From: 20CM-2-55-15 sp964633285
GTDB lineage: Bacteria; Acidobacteriota; Terriglobia; 20CM-2-55-15
Assembly: GCA_964633285.1 (NCBI GenBank)
Contig: CAZWGA010000001.1
Location: forward strand, 62,001-126,000
Direction of reading: 5' to 3'
Length of the DNA: 64,000 nt
Shown: positions 52,313 to 61,378 of the stretch, piece after piece
Numbering within the stretch: the stretch's first letter is position 1
Layout of the letters: every line of letters begins with the position of its first letter
Program-made: the position numbers and the translations under genes
The notes under the pieces: model-generated
The model's database searches: none
Told to the model about the DNA's origin: nothing
Seen by the model: the letters and a program-made list of their open reading frames with translations, nothing else

Positions 52313-53071
52313 ATGATTTGCTCACTCCTGCTTGGACGTGAAGGAAGCGCCGGATTTCCGGGCAAGAATGTTCTGCCTGTCCTCGGTCGGCCGCTGATGA
52401 CGTACCCGTTGCTTGCGGCACTGCACACGAAAAAAATCGACCGCGTCTACGTTTCAACGGATTCGGCGCGCATCAAAGAGATTTCGCGCGCGCACAATGC
52501 AATCGTCATCGATCGTCCGGCGTATCTGGCAACGAAGGAAGCGTTGGGCGAAGACGCTTACGTTCACGGATATCAGGTCATTCGCGATGAATTGCGCAAG
52601 GAAGGCCAGACCGTCGAGTTGATGGTCCTGCTTTTTTGTAATGCTCCGACGATCGATCCCGCGCTGCTGGGACAGGGTATCGACGCCCTCCGCTCGAATC
52701 CTGATGCGGATTCCGCCGTTACCGTTTCCGTTTACAACATGTGGAGTCCGCTCCGCGCGAGAAAACTCGACAATGCCGGTTACCTCCAGCCATTCGTTCC
52801 GTTCGAAGTGTTTGGAGATCCCAAGACACTGAACTGCGACCGCGATTCGCAGGGGGACGTATTCTTTGCCGATATGAGTACATCCATCGTGCGTCCGCAT
52901 TGTTTGGAGAAGTTGAAAGCGGGTCTCCTGCCTCAGCGATGGATGGGACAAAAGATACTGCCCATCAAACAGTGGGGCGGCCTGGACATCGACTATGAGT
53001 GGCAGCTTCCTCAAGCGGAATTCTGGCTGCGCGCTCACGGTTTCACCGAAACCTCAACGCCGTATGACTGA
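52313..53071 (+). CDS. Cytidylyltransferase-like sugar nucleotidyltransferase (second)
   Basis: A 252-residue GT-A fold nucleotidyltransferase related to NeuA/KdsB enzymes. The N-terminus SLLLGREGSAGFPGKNVLPV is a variant of the CTP-binding loop, followed by GRPLMTYPL, VYVSTDSARI and LFCNAPTID. It differs from the NeuA-like protein at 46582. A second acidic sugar, or a different step on the same one, is possible. The gene overlaps the SDR by 8 bases. Confidence 0.78.
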   Translation: MICSLLLGREGSAGFPGKNVLPVLGRPLMTYPLLAALHTKKIDRVYVSTDSARIKEISRAHNAIVIDRPAYLATKEALGEDAYVHGYQVIRDELRKEGQTVELMVLLFCNAPTIDPALLGQGIDALRSNPDADSAVTVSVYNMWSPLRARKLDNAGYLQPFVPFEVFGDPKTLNCDRDSQGDVFFADMSTSIVRPHCLEKLKAGLLPQRWMGQKILPIKQWGGLDIDYEWQLPQAEFWLRAHGFTETSTPYD

Positions 53072-53816
53072 CAGGGTGCCGCACACGGACAAACGGGTCC
53101 TGATCACCGGCGGCAGTTCCGGCATCGGCGCAGCCACCGCGCGATTGCTGGCATGCGGCGGCGCCCACGTCGCCGTTCACTACAACCGGCGAAAGAAAGA
53201 AGCCGAGCAGATCTGCAATGAAATGGAGCGAAGCGGAAGGCGAGCGATCCCGCTGCAGGCGGATCTAACCGATCCCGCATCAGCCCGAATTCTCATCGAT
53301 GAGGCGATTCGACAACTGGGCGGTCTCGACAGTCTCGTCAACAATGCGGGTGGTATGAAGGTACGGCCCGTGATGGAATTGACTCACATGGAATGGCACG
53401 ACGCGTTTGCCTTGAACGTTGAAGCGCCCTTTTTCCTTTCCCAGCGGGCCATCGAACACATGCGTGCTAACGGCGGTGGAAGGATTGTGAACATCAGTTC
53501 GATCGGCGTGAAATATGGAGGCTCGCCGACAAGCCTTCACTATTCGGCGGCCAAGGCGGCGTTGGAAGCGATTACAGGGAGCCTGGCAAAGTTCGGCGCT
53601 CCTTTCGGTATTCTGGTGAATGCGATTCGACCCGGAATCATCGATACCGCGTTTCATAGTGAAACCTCAGCCGAGCAGATGGAAAAACGAGTTGCGATGA
53701 TTCCGTTGAAACGCGCAGGCCAGCCTGAAGAGGTAGCCGAGATGATTAAATACCTGCTCTCGCCTGCCGGTGACTTCATCACCGGCCAGATTTTTGCAGT
53801 GAGCGGAGGCGATTGA
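53064..53816 (+). CDS. SDR-family oxidoreductase, FabG-like
   Basis: A 250-residue classical SDR. The cofactor motif is TGGSSGIGAATA, the structural motif is NNAGG, and the catalytic Ser-Tyr-Lys are in NISSIGVKY and HYSAAKAALE. ATG 53064 is chosen over 52995 because the MTDRVPHTDKRVLITGGSSG start fits the family; the longer frame overlaps the cytidylyltransferase. It likely reduces or oxidises a sugar carbonyl in the second acidic-sugar module. A fatty-acid role is unlikely in this context. Confidence 0.82.
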   Translation: MTDRVPHTDKRVLITGGSSGIGAATARLLACGGAHVAVHYNRRKKEAEQICNEMERSGRRAIPLQADLTDPASARILIDEAIRQLGGLDSLVNNAGGMKVRPVMELTHMEWHDAFALNVEAPFFLSQRAIEHMRANGGGRIVNISSIGVKYGGSPTSLHYSAAKAALEAITGSLAKFGAPFGILVNAIRPGIIDTAFHSETSAEQMEKRVAMIPLKRAGQPEEVAEMIKYLLSPAGDFITGQIFAVSGGD

Positions 53817-54799
53817 ACACCCGGACTTTCATTTCAACCGTTCCATTCGGCAATCCGTACCGGGAGCCGCTGGATCTCCTGGAAACTGCCGGGATTGAGT
53901 ATCGAATCAATCCCCTGGGCCGGCGGCTGAAGGAACATGAACTCGCGGAGATGCTGGCCGGATGCGGAGTTCTCATTGCGGGTACGGAGCCCATCACGGA
54001 ACGCGTTTTTGAAGCAGCCCCGGATTTGCAATTGGTTGCCAGAGTGGGAATCGGACTCGACAATGTCGATTTGATTTCCGCGCGAAAGAAGGGCATTACG
54101 GTTTCGTACACTCCGGATGCTCCATCTCCAGCGGTAGCCGAACTCACCGTTGGATTGATGTTGAGTCTCGTGCGGTCGATCCCGCTTGCGGACCGCCACA
54201 TCCGCCGCGCGGATTGGCAACGCCTCATGGGCAGGCGGCTCGACGGCCTCACCGTGGGCCTCATCGGACTCGGCCGCGTCGGAAAGCGTGTGGCGCGCAT
54301 CCTCAGAGGGGGATTTCCCAATACGGTATTGCTCGGCAACGATCTCTGTCCCGATCAGGAATTCGGTCAATCGTGCGGTATCGAGTGGGTTTCAAAGGTG
54401 AAACTGTTTGAGGAATCGGACATAATTTCATTCCACGTGCCCCTTACACATGAAACGCACCGCATGATCACGGCTCGCGAAATCGAACACATGAAGCGCG
54501 AAGTGTTTCTGATCAACACGTCGCGCGGCAACGTGATCGATGAAATGGATCTGTTGCGCGCGCTTCGTTCCGAGCGCATTGCCGGCGCGGCATTGGATGT
54601 ATTCGACTGTGAGCCTTATTCGGGCGAACTGGCGGCCGTCGAGCGATGCATTTTGACCGCCCACATGGGTTCGATGTCGCTGGATTGCCGGGCGCGCATG
54701 GAACTCGAGGCCACACAGGAAGTCGTTCGTTTTTTGACTGCAGGCAGCGTGCAATGCCCCGTGCCGGATTGCGAATATGCAATGCGCGCCGGTAACTAG
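53813..54799 (+). CDS. D-2-hydroxyacid dehydrogenase, phosphoglycerate dehydrogenase-like
   Basis: A 328-residue NAD-dependent dehydrogenase. Substrate-binding parts ARVGIGLDNVD and PSPAVAELTVGL are present, the NAD motif is GLIGLGRVGKRVA, and the catalytic Arg, Glu and His are in NTSRGNVID, LDVFDCEP and LTAHMGSMS. The start is TTG at 53813 in the previous stop (TTGA). In polysaccharide loci such enzymes can oxidise a 2-hydroxyacid group; here it could act on an acidic sugar or a small donor. The substrate is unknown. Confidence 0.83.
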   Translation: MNTRTFISTVPFGNPYREPLDLLETAGIEYRINPLGRRLKEHELAEMLAGCGVLIAGTEPITERVFEAAPDLQLVARVGIGLDNVDLISARKKGITVSYTPDAPSPAVAELTVGLMLSLVRSIPLADRHIRRADWQRLMGRRLDGLTVGLIGLGRVGKRVARILRGGFPNTVLLGNDLCPDQEFGQSCGIEWVSKVKLFEESDIISFHVPLTHETHRMITAREIEHMKREVFLINTSRGNVIDEMDLLRALRSERIAGAALDVFDCEPYSGELAAVERCILTAHMGSMSLDCRARMELEATQEVVRFLTAGSVQCPVPDCEYAMRAGN

Positions 54800-54817
54800 A
54801 ATTTAGCGGAGGTTTTG

Positions 54818-56479
54818 ATGATCGATGCGAATCGAGACACAACGTTCTTCGAAGTAACCACAAAAGCGGTTCTGCCGCCTTTGCCGAAGGACCCCACTCC
54901 GAAGAATTTCAAGGTGCTTCTGGTTTACCCGAATTACTCGATGGTGAACCTGCTGCCCACCAACATCGGCATTCTTACCGCCTGTTTGAAGCAGAACGGT
55001 TTTACGGTGGATTTATTTGACACGACGTTTTATCGAACATCCGAGCGAACGCTCGATGAGATTCGCGTCGAGAATCTCCAGGTCCGCAAGTTCAATCTTG
55101 AAGAAGCCGGCGTACGATTCAAGACGACCAACTACGTCGACGATTTCAAAAAGAAAGTCGCAGCCTTCAAGCCCGATCTCATCGGTGTGACGACCGTCGA
55201 AGACACGTGGCCGCAAGGAAAAAAACTTATCGAAGCCGTCCGCGATTATCCCGCGCCGGTGATCGTCGGCGGAGTGTTTCCGTCGCTGGCTCCCGAGTGC
55301 GTCATTGAACATCCCGATGTCGACATGATCTGTGTCGGCGAAGGCGAGTATGCCCTCATCGAAGTCGCAACACGCCTGATGAATAACGAAGACTGCTCGA
55401 CGATCCAGAATCTCTGGGTCAAGAAAGACGGCGAGATCCGCAAGAATCCGATGCGGCCGCCCATCAGCATGGACGAAGTACCGTTCGGCGATTTCGATCT
55501 TTTCGAAGTCGAACGCTTTTATCGTCCGATGCAGGGAAAGGTCGTTCGAATGGCTCCCATCGAAACCGATCGCGGCTGTCCCTACAAATGCCGGTTCTGT
55601 GAAGCTCCGTCGCTGGTGGGCCTGTATCGGGAACAAACGGGTCAATATTATTTCCGGCGGAAGAGCTGGACGAAGGTCCGGGAGGAAATCGATTTGTACC
55701 GGCGGAAATACAATGCGGAGTACATCTATTTCAATGCCGAAACTTTCCTGGCGATGAGCGAGGAAGAGTTCAAGGAATTCATTCGTGTGTATGAGAATGT
55801 CCGCCTTCCTTTCTGGATGCAGACTCGTATCGAGACGATCACGGAATCCAGAGTGAAGGAATTGGAACGGGTGAATTGCAATCGCATTTCATTCGGCCTG
55901 GAACACGGCAATGAAGAATTCCGGAAGAAGATCGTCGGGAAAGGTTTTGCAAACAGTCAGATCGTTTCCGTGTTTCAGATCATGGACCAGTATTCGATTC
56001 CGATCACGATCAACAACATTCTTGGATTTCCGGGCGAGACTCGAGATCTTGTCTTCGACACGATCGAGCTGAACCGGCAGCTCGGCACCGACAGCGTCAA
56101 TGCATACGTATTCACGCCGTATCGGGGGACCGCCATGTACAACGACGCGGTGACGAAAGGTTATGTTGATCCGGACGCCGAGACGAATTCCATTATCACG
56201 GGATCGATTCTCGACATGCCGACCATCAGCAAAGACGAAATTCTGGGTCTTGTTCGCACATTCAGCCTTTATGTGAAGTTTCCGAAGGAAGAATGGCCCG
56301 ACATTCGCAAGGCCGAAAAATTTACTCCCGAAGGAAACCGCAAGTTCGAAGAACTCTCAGCGCGTTATTACGAGAGGTTCTTCGATCACGATTTTAAATG
56401 GACCAAAAAGGCGTGCATTTCGACGCGCGTCTATGATGGTCCGGTGCGCAAACAAGTTACCGAAGACATCACGAATTAA
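54818..56479 (+). CDS. B12-binding-domain radical SAM protein (third)
   Basis: A 553-residue protein. The N-terminal Rossmann domain (about 30-195) is of the cobalamin-binding type seen in BchE/HpnJ-like radical SAM enzymes: VLLVYPNYSMVNLLPTNIGIL and GGVFPSLAPE, without the DxHxxG motif. The radical SAM motif CPYKCRFC gives Cys254, Cys258 and Cys261. ATG 54818 is chosen because GCGGAGG lies 5 bases upstream; a TTG at 54815 sits too close. Such enzymes often methylate unactivated carbons or rearrange rings. It lies before an epimerase gene. Confidence 0.85.
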   Translation: MIDANRDTTFFEVTTKAVLPPLPKDPTPKNFKVLLVYPNYSMVNLLPTNIGILTACLKQNGFTVDLFDTTFYRTSERTLDEIRVENLQVRKFNLEEAGVRFKTTNYVDDFKKKVAAFKPDLIGVTTVEDTWPQGKKLIEAVRDYPAPVIVGGVFPSLAPECVIEHPDVDMICVGEGEYALIEVATRLMNNEDCSTIQNLWVKKDGEIRKNPMRPPISMDEVPFGDFDLFEVERFYRPMQGKVVRMAPIETDRGCPYKCRFCEAPSLVGLYREQTGQYYFRRKSWTKVREEIDLYRRKYNAEYIYFNAETFLAMSEEEFKEFIRVYENVRLPFWMQTRIETITESRVKELERVNCNRISFGLEHGNEEFRKKIVGKGFANSQIVSVFQIMDQYSIPITINNILGFPGETRDLVFDTIELNRQLGTDSVNAYVFTPYRGTAMYNDAVTKGYVDPDAETNSIITGSILDMPTISKDEILGLVRTFSLYVKFPKEEWPDIRKAEKFTPEGNRKFEELSARYYERFFDHDFKWTKKACISTRVYDGPVRKQVTEDITN

Positions 56480-56488
56480 ATCCAGCGT

Positions 56489-57409
56489 ATGAAGGTAATC
56501 GTTTTTGGCGGAGCGGGCTTCCTGGGCAGCTTTGTCGCGGATGCTCTCACGGAGCAAGGCCACGAAGTCATTATTTTCGACAAGCGGCCGTCGCCGTACC
56601 TGAAGGACGGCCAGACCGGTGTGATTGGTGATGTCCTGAACAAGCAGGACGTTCTGAATGTGCTCGATGGGTGCGATGTTGTCTACAACTTTGCGGGTGT
56701 GGCGGACATTGCCACGGCATCTGAAAATCCCGCCGATACGCTGTACGTCAATGTCATGGGTAACACGGTGCTCCTGGAGAGCGCGCGTCAGAGAAATGTG
56801 AAGCGGTTTGTATTCGCGAGCACGCTTTATGTTTACAGTGAATCCGGTTCGTTCTACCGCGTCAGTAAGCAATCGTGCGAACTGGTCATTGAGGAATACT
56901 GGCGAGCGTTTAGTCTGCCCTATACGATTCTTCGCTACGGATCCTTATACGGGCCGCGCGCCGACGATTCGAACTGGATACACCGCACTTTGAAGCAGGC
57001 TTTGATCGAAGGAAAGATTGTGAGATACGGCGACGGAGAAGAGATCCGCGAGTATATCCATGTTTCGGATGCGGCACGAAGCAGCGTCGAAGTTCTTGCC
57101 GATGAATACAAGAACTCCCACATCATCATCAGCGGCCAGCAATCGCTGAGGATTCGCGACATGCTCACCATGATCAGCGAGATGCTTGGGCACCGGGTCT
57201 CGGTGGAGTATCGTGTGCCCGAAAATGAGAATTGTTCGGGAGGCGGCAGTTTGCATTATCAAATTACGCCATATTCATTCCGCCCGAATATCGCCAGGAA
57301 ACTCGTGCGCAGTTCTTATCTCGATCTGGGACAGGGCATGCTCAGCCTGATTAACGAGATTTACCGCGAGAACGCCGATAAGATTCACTCGATGAGCGCC
57401 AACTCGTAA
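56489..57409 (+). CDS. NAD-dependent nucleotide-sugar epimerase/dehydratase (second)
   Basis: A 306-residue extended SDR. NAD site FGGAGFLGSFVAD, then VYNFAGVADI, ASTLYVYSESG, Tyr-Lys replaced in context by FYRVSKQSCE (Tyr then K four residues on, YxxxK kept), and LRYGSLYGPR. It starts 9 bases after the radical SAM gene. It resembles the protein at 39472 in general fold only. It may make or reduce a 4-keto sugar; the substrate is unknown. Confidence 0.83.
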   Translation: MKVIVFGGAGFLGSFVADALTEQGHEVIIFDKRPSPYLKDGQTGVIGDVLNKQDVLNVLDGCDVVYNFAGVADIATASENPADTLYVNVMGNTVLLESARQRNVKRFVFASTLYVYSESGSFYRVSKQSCELVIEEYWRAFSLPYTILRYGSLYGPRADDSNWIHRTLKQALIEGKIVRYGDGEEIREYIHVSDAARSSVEVLADEYKNSHIIISGQQSLRIRDMLTMISEMLGHRVSVEYRVPENENCSGGGSLHYQITPYSFRPNIARKLVRSSYLDLGQGMLSLINEIYRENADKIHSMSANS

Positions 57410-57436
57410 CTCTGCCTGTCTTTCGTTTCAACAGCC

Positions 57437-58060
57437 TTGTTCCGATTTTTTTCACGAATCCGAAAAGAATTCTATTTGTGGATCGATGGAATCGCCGCAC
57501 AACTGCCGGGCAATGCCGGAATTATCCTGCGGCGAATCTGGGTAGCGAAACGCGTCGCGAAACTCGGCGCCGGAGCGACGATCGAAACCGGAACGTTTTT
57601 TCGATGCGGTAACAATATTTCGCTTGGCGAGTCCTTCACGTTGTTACGCGGATCGATTCTGGGCGCGTGTGATGGAAAATTGACGATCGGCGATCGCGTC
57701 TCCATCAATTCGGGCAGTGTTGTTGACGCATCGGCCGGGGGAAATATCACCATTCACAACGATGCCTTGATTGGACCCAACGTTGTGATTCGCGCGAGCA
57801 ATCATGCTTTCGATGCCGTGAACGTTCCCATGAATCGGCAAGGCCATACCGGCGGCCGGATCATCATCGAAGAAGATGTGTGGATTGGCGCAAACGCCAC
57901 TATTGTTCCCGGCGTGACCATTGGCGCGCACGCCGTTGTGGGCGCCGGTGCGGTTGTTACTCAAAATGTAGAACCGTGGACCATTGTAGGCGGTGTTCCC
58001 GCGAGGTTGATAAGAAACCGCCGGCCCGCCGCTTCCATCGTTGGTAATTCCGCTCTATGA
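57437..58060 (+). CDS. Hexapeptide-repeat acyltransferase, WbbJ-like
   Basis: A 207-residue left-handed beta-helix acetyltransferase. Repeats include ATIETGTFFRCG, LTIGDRVSINSGSVVD, ITIHNDALIGPNVVIR, and the signature WIGANATIVPGVTIGAHAVVGAGAVVTQNV, seen in shorter blocks, with GGVPARLI at the end. The catalytic-type His is in RASNHAFD. The start is TTG at 57437. It likely O-acetylates a sugar of the polymer. The 4-base overlap couples it to the next gene. Confidence 0.86.
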   Translation: MFRFFSRIRKEFYLWIDGIAAQLPGNAGIILRRIWVAKRVAKLGAGATIETGTFFRCGNNISLGESFTLLRGSILGACDGKLTIGDRVSINSGSVVDASAGGNITIHNDALIGPNVVIRASNHAFDAVNVPMNRQGHTGGRIIIEEDVWIGANATIVPGVTIGAHAVVGAGAVVTQNVEPWTIVGGVPARLIRNRRPAASIVGNSAL

Positions 58061-59958
58061 GTTCCATCAGCATCGTTTCGCGTTCCCGGTGCGGCCGTCT
58101 CAATCCTGATTCAAAGGACACCGTGTGGATTTACGCGGGGACCGATTGCCTTTTCTATTGGAAAGTTTCGAATGGCGTGTTCAGGAACGTGAAGTGTGCG
58201 ATCGAGCCGGGAGATTTCCAGACGTTCGTCACAAGGCAGCGCGCCGATTTTGTTCGCTGGTCCAACCGGCACGTATCGGCCTTCTCTGCACAGAACTGGC
58301 TTAGTGATCCCTTCGATAGAAATCCCGAGAACAATCTCTTTCTTTATTTCTGCTGGCTGGCATGGATTCAGGAATGGTTGGCGAATCATTCCAGCCGCCT
58401 CATTGTTGTCGTCGACGATTGCGCGATGGCGGCGGCTGTGGCCAGGCTTTCTCGAAGGAATCAAATCGATCTCGTAACCGATTACGGTGATCTTGTTTTC
58501 GATTGTGTGAAACGGCTGATGAGGGTCCTCGCTGTTTCGGGTTTTCGGCTCGTCGAATGGATTTACCGAAGTGTTCTTGCAAAAACAATACTGCGAGCGC
58601 CAACGCTATCTTCAAAGCCTGCGATTCTGATTACGACATATTTTCTGGGTAACGGTTGCATTGATTCCAACGGTGTCTTCAGGGATCGTTACCTGCCGGG
58701 GTTGCTGGAACTTTACGAACGCAATGGATTCGATGTCATCGTAGCGCCCACGTTTTATGACATTCCGTTGAAGCATTTTCCACGAATCTACACCTTCATG
58801 GCACGTTCGAAAACGAAGTTTATCGTTGCCGAACAATTCGTTCCGGTCCGAGGCCAGATCGCCGCTCTGCTGTCGTGGTTGGCTCTGGTATGGCGAACGT
58901 TGATTCCCGGCGGTCCTTCGAGATTTATCCGGAATGAGGATCTGTACGGGACTGTTCGGGATCTGGCGCTCAGGAATACGCTCATCGCCTTTCCATTTCT
59001 CGTCAGTGGCCAGGTTCCCCGGTTCGCTGCAAAACGGGGCATGAAGCTGGAAGCGATGATTCAATGGTACGAGAATCAGCCGAAGGACAAGTATGTGCTG
59101 CTGAATTTTCGCCGGTGTTACCCAAACGCTATCAGCATCGCAGCGCAGAGTTACTGCATTTGCGGCAATTACCTCAGTTTGCCGATTACACGGGAAGAGC
59201 GAGCTGCCGGCATCGCGCCCGATCAGATTTGGATTCCCGGCGCTGCGACGATGAAGATTCACGCCGCTTATGATGGAGAAGCGATTTCGAAGTATCGTCC
59301 GATGCCGGCACTGCGCTATCAACAGATATTTGAAACCGCGAGAAAGCGGCAGCATCAGAACAGCGGAGGAAAATTCACAATGACGATTTTGCTTCCGCAT
59401 TCTGTGCCGGATTCGATTTACATGCTGTGGTGCGCCGCCGCCGCTATAACTCACGTGCAGGAGCACGGCGGTGAAGTCCGAATCAAAACGCATCCTATTG
59501 TCACGATGCATGACATTCAACAAAGTGCGAATTCGAACGGAGTGAGGCTTGATGGGGCGATGAAGTGGGTGGATCTGCCGGTCGAGCAACTCCTCGTCGA
59601 TACGGATTTGGTTCTGACCGGCGGGAGTTCCGCTGCGCTGGAAGCCGTTGCATGCGGTGTCCCGGCGCTGGTCGTCGGGTTCGTCGCCGGGTTGGATCTG
59701 AATCCTCTGGAAGCTGCGGACAAGAGGCTTTGGAGTCTCGTCTACGATCAGGAGCAAGCAGTCCGGGCAGTGCAGAGGTGGATGTCGGCAGATGCCATGC
59801 CGTCCAAAGAAAGGCTTGAGGTAGCGCGGGAGATTTTGAAAACTCACTTTGTCGAGTTACGCAACGAAGATGAAAAACTGTTTTGCCGCATGCTCGGGAA
59901 TCATGCGATGACGGATGCCGGGAGTTCCAGTGTGAATCTGGTTCACGCGGCTAACTGA
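58057..59958 (+). CDS. Unknown 633-residue protein with GT-B-like C-terminal part
   Basis: I do not recognise the family with confidence. The N-terminal 200 residues lack a clear fold. The C-terminal half contains TILLPHSVPDSIYML, VRIKTHPIVTMHD and DLVLTGGSSAALEAVACGVPALVVG. The K-x-HP block and the GGSSAALEA block are like the nucleotide-sugar part of GT-B glycosyltransferases and of the LIC12162-like protein at 47809. It is probably a glycosyltransferase of the locus. No signal peptide or sure membrane span is seen. It overlaps the acyltransferase by 4 bases and precedes the polymerase gene. Confidence 0.65.
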   Translation: MSSISIVSRSRCGRLNPDSKDTVWIYAGTDCLFYWKVSNGVFRNVKCAIEPGDFQTFVTRQRADFVRWSNRHVSAFSAQNWLSDPFDRNPENNLFLYFCWLAWIQEWLANHSSRLIVVVDDCAMAAAVARLSRRNQIDLVTDYGDLVFDCVKRLMRVLAVSGFRLVEWIYRSVLAKTILRAPTLSSKPAILITTYFLGNGCIDSNGVFRDRYLPGLLELYERNGFDVIVAPTFYDIPLKHFPRIYTFMARSKTKFIVAEQFVPVRGQIAALLSWLALVWRTLIPGGPSRFIRNEDLYGTVRDLALRNTLIAFPFLVSGQVPRFAAKRGMKLEAMIQWYENQPKDKYVLLNFRRCYPNAISIAAQSYCICGNYLSLPITREERAAGIAPDQIWIPGAATMKIHAAYDGEAISKYRPMPALRYQQIFETARKRQHQNSGGKFTMTILLPHSVPDSIYMLWCAAAAITHVQEHGGEVRIKTHPIVTMHDIQQSANSNGVRLDGAMKWVDLPVEQLLVDTDLVLTGGSSAALEAVACGVPALVVGFVAGLDLNPLEAADKRLWSLVYDQEQAVRAVQRWMSADAMPSKERLEVAREILKTHFVELRNEDEKLFCRMLGNHAMTDAGSSSVNLVHAAN

Positions 59959-59971
59959 GGAAAGATCGACA

Positions 59972-61378
59972 ATGGGTAAATGGGCTTCTCCTTTCAAGAC
60001 AGTAGGCGGCATCGGCTCCGCCGGCGGTGGTGTGCCGCACATCCTGAACGCGACTCAACGTGTGCACGCCGTCATCGCGGGTGCATTGTTCTACGCGGTC
60101 GGCAATTTCGGATTCTTGAACATTTTCGGAATTCGCCGCGAAGCGCAAGCGGTGTTGTTTGTGCTGTTGATCCTGCTGCTTCCGAGGTTGTCCGGTGTTG
60201 GCAGAGTCCGACGCGAGCCGTTGTTGTACCTGACTCTTGTTTTCTTTATGGCGCGGCTATTTTTGCGGGACTGGACGATTATCGATATTTTCGATTCGCT
60301 GACATCCATAGGGATCATTATCGTGATTTTCGGAATCGACATGAGAAAGAGCGAGGCCATCTTAAGGATGGTCATCTTGTTCTCGGCCGTATTCTCCACG
60401 ATGGTGATTGTTCAGGCGGTCATTATCTGGTTCAATCCTTCGTTGATTGCGTTTGTCAACTACCGTCCGTACTCCTCGATGTCTTCCGACGATCTCATTC
60501 AACTCCAGCACCCCATTGAGTATCTGGGATTTACGACAGGAGACTACATACGTGTGCTCGGGCGAGACTTCGTCCGTTTCAATAGCTTTGCTTCCGAACC
60601 CTCGGTTCTCATTTATTCATTCCTTGTGCCTGGCATACTTGCTCTGACTTTCAAAAACCATCTCGTCCGGCTCCTGAGTATTCCGATTCTGTTCTTTGCC
60701 GTCGTTCTCGCTGCAGCCGGCACGGCCTGGTTGTCCCTCGCGGTAGGGATGGCGGTGTTTCCGTTCTTCTATCTCTTCAAAAACAGACCCCGCTTTCTTC
60801 ATTTCCTTCCGTACATTGCTATTGCGCTGTTTCTCTTTTTTGTGATTAACGTGGACAGCCGGCAATTCATGGCCGACTTTGATACATTTTTCCAGTCCTT
60901 TTCGGAGATTCACTCGGACCCGTCGGAAAAATATAGTTCGGGGATCATACGTATTGGCTCGATCAGGGATACTCTGGATCTCGTCCTCGAGTATCCGCTC
61001 GGAGTCCCATTCAGCATCGGGCGAATCGGCGGCTTGCTCCTGACAGCCGGATTTGACGGCGGTTTTCTGGGAGTCATTGTCTGTCTCATCCTGTCCTACA
61101 GAATGTTTCGTGTATTGACGGCAGCGGTTCTCGGGAGTTCCGGAATCACTCGAATCGCCATGTCGCTCGTGTACGGAATCATGATTCAGGTACTCTGCTT
61201 TTCCGACTATGGCTGGACAACTTTCAGCGGAATCATGATGCTGGCTCTGCTTTTGACGCGAGCCGAATACCTCGTCGCGCGGAATGAGTGGGAAATGTCT
61301 CGCGGGCCTGTCTTCCGTCCAGTGCCTGTGCCGGTTGCAGTCTCTGCCGATCCGGCTTATTTGATCGAGCAACGATGA
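59972..61378 (+). CDS. O-antigen polymerase/ligase-like membrane protein (Wzy-like)
   Basis: A 468-residue membrane protein with about 10-12 spans. A long soluble loop lies near residues 290-345 (NVDSRQFMADFDTFFQSFSE), followed by YPLGVPFSIGRIGG, a pattern seen in Wzy and WaaL proteins, which have a large periplasmic loop. It would polymerise the repeat units flipped by the Wzx-like protein. Its stop overlaps the rfbF start by 4 bases. Confidence 0.8.
   Translation: MGKWASPFKTVGGIGSAGGGVPHILNATQRVHAVIAGALFYAVGNFGFLNIFGIRREAQAVLFVLLILLLPRLSGVGRVRREPLLYLTLVFFMARLFLRDWTIIDIFDSLTSIGIIIVIFGIDMRKSEAILRMVILFSAVFSTMVIVQAVIIWFNPSLIAFVNYRPYSSMSSDDLIQLQHPIEYLGFTTGDYIRVLGRDFVRFNSFASEPSVLIYSFLVPGILALTFKNHLVRLLSIPILFFAVVLAAAGTAWLSLAVGMAVFPFFYLFKNRPRFLHFLPYIAIALFLFFVINVDSRQFMADFDTFFQSFSEIHSDPSEKYSSGIIRIGSIRDTLDLVLEYPLGVPFSIGRIGGLLLTAGFDGGFLGVIVCLILSYRMFRVLTAAVLGSSGITRIAMSLVYGIMIQVLCFSDYGWTTFSGIMMLALLLTRAEYLVARNEWEMSRGPVFRPVPVPVAVSADPAYLIEQR

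Noticed and set aside
58612..59847. Reverse-strand open frame of 411 residues
   Set aside because: It is antisense to the 633-residue protein gene, whose frame fits the overlapping operon and has GT-B-like blocks.
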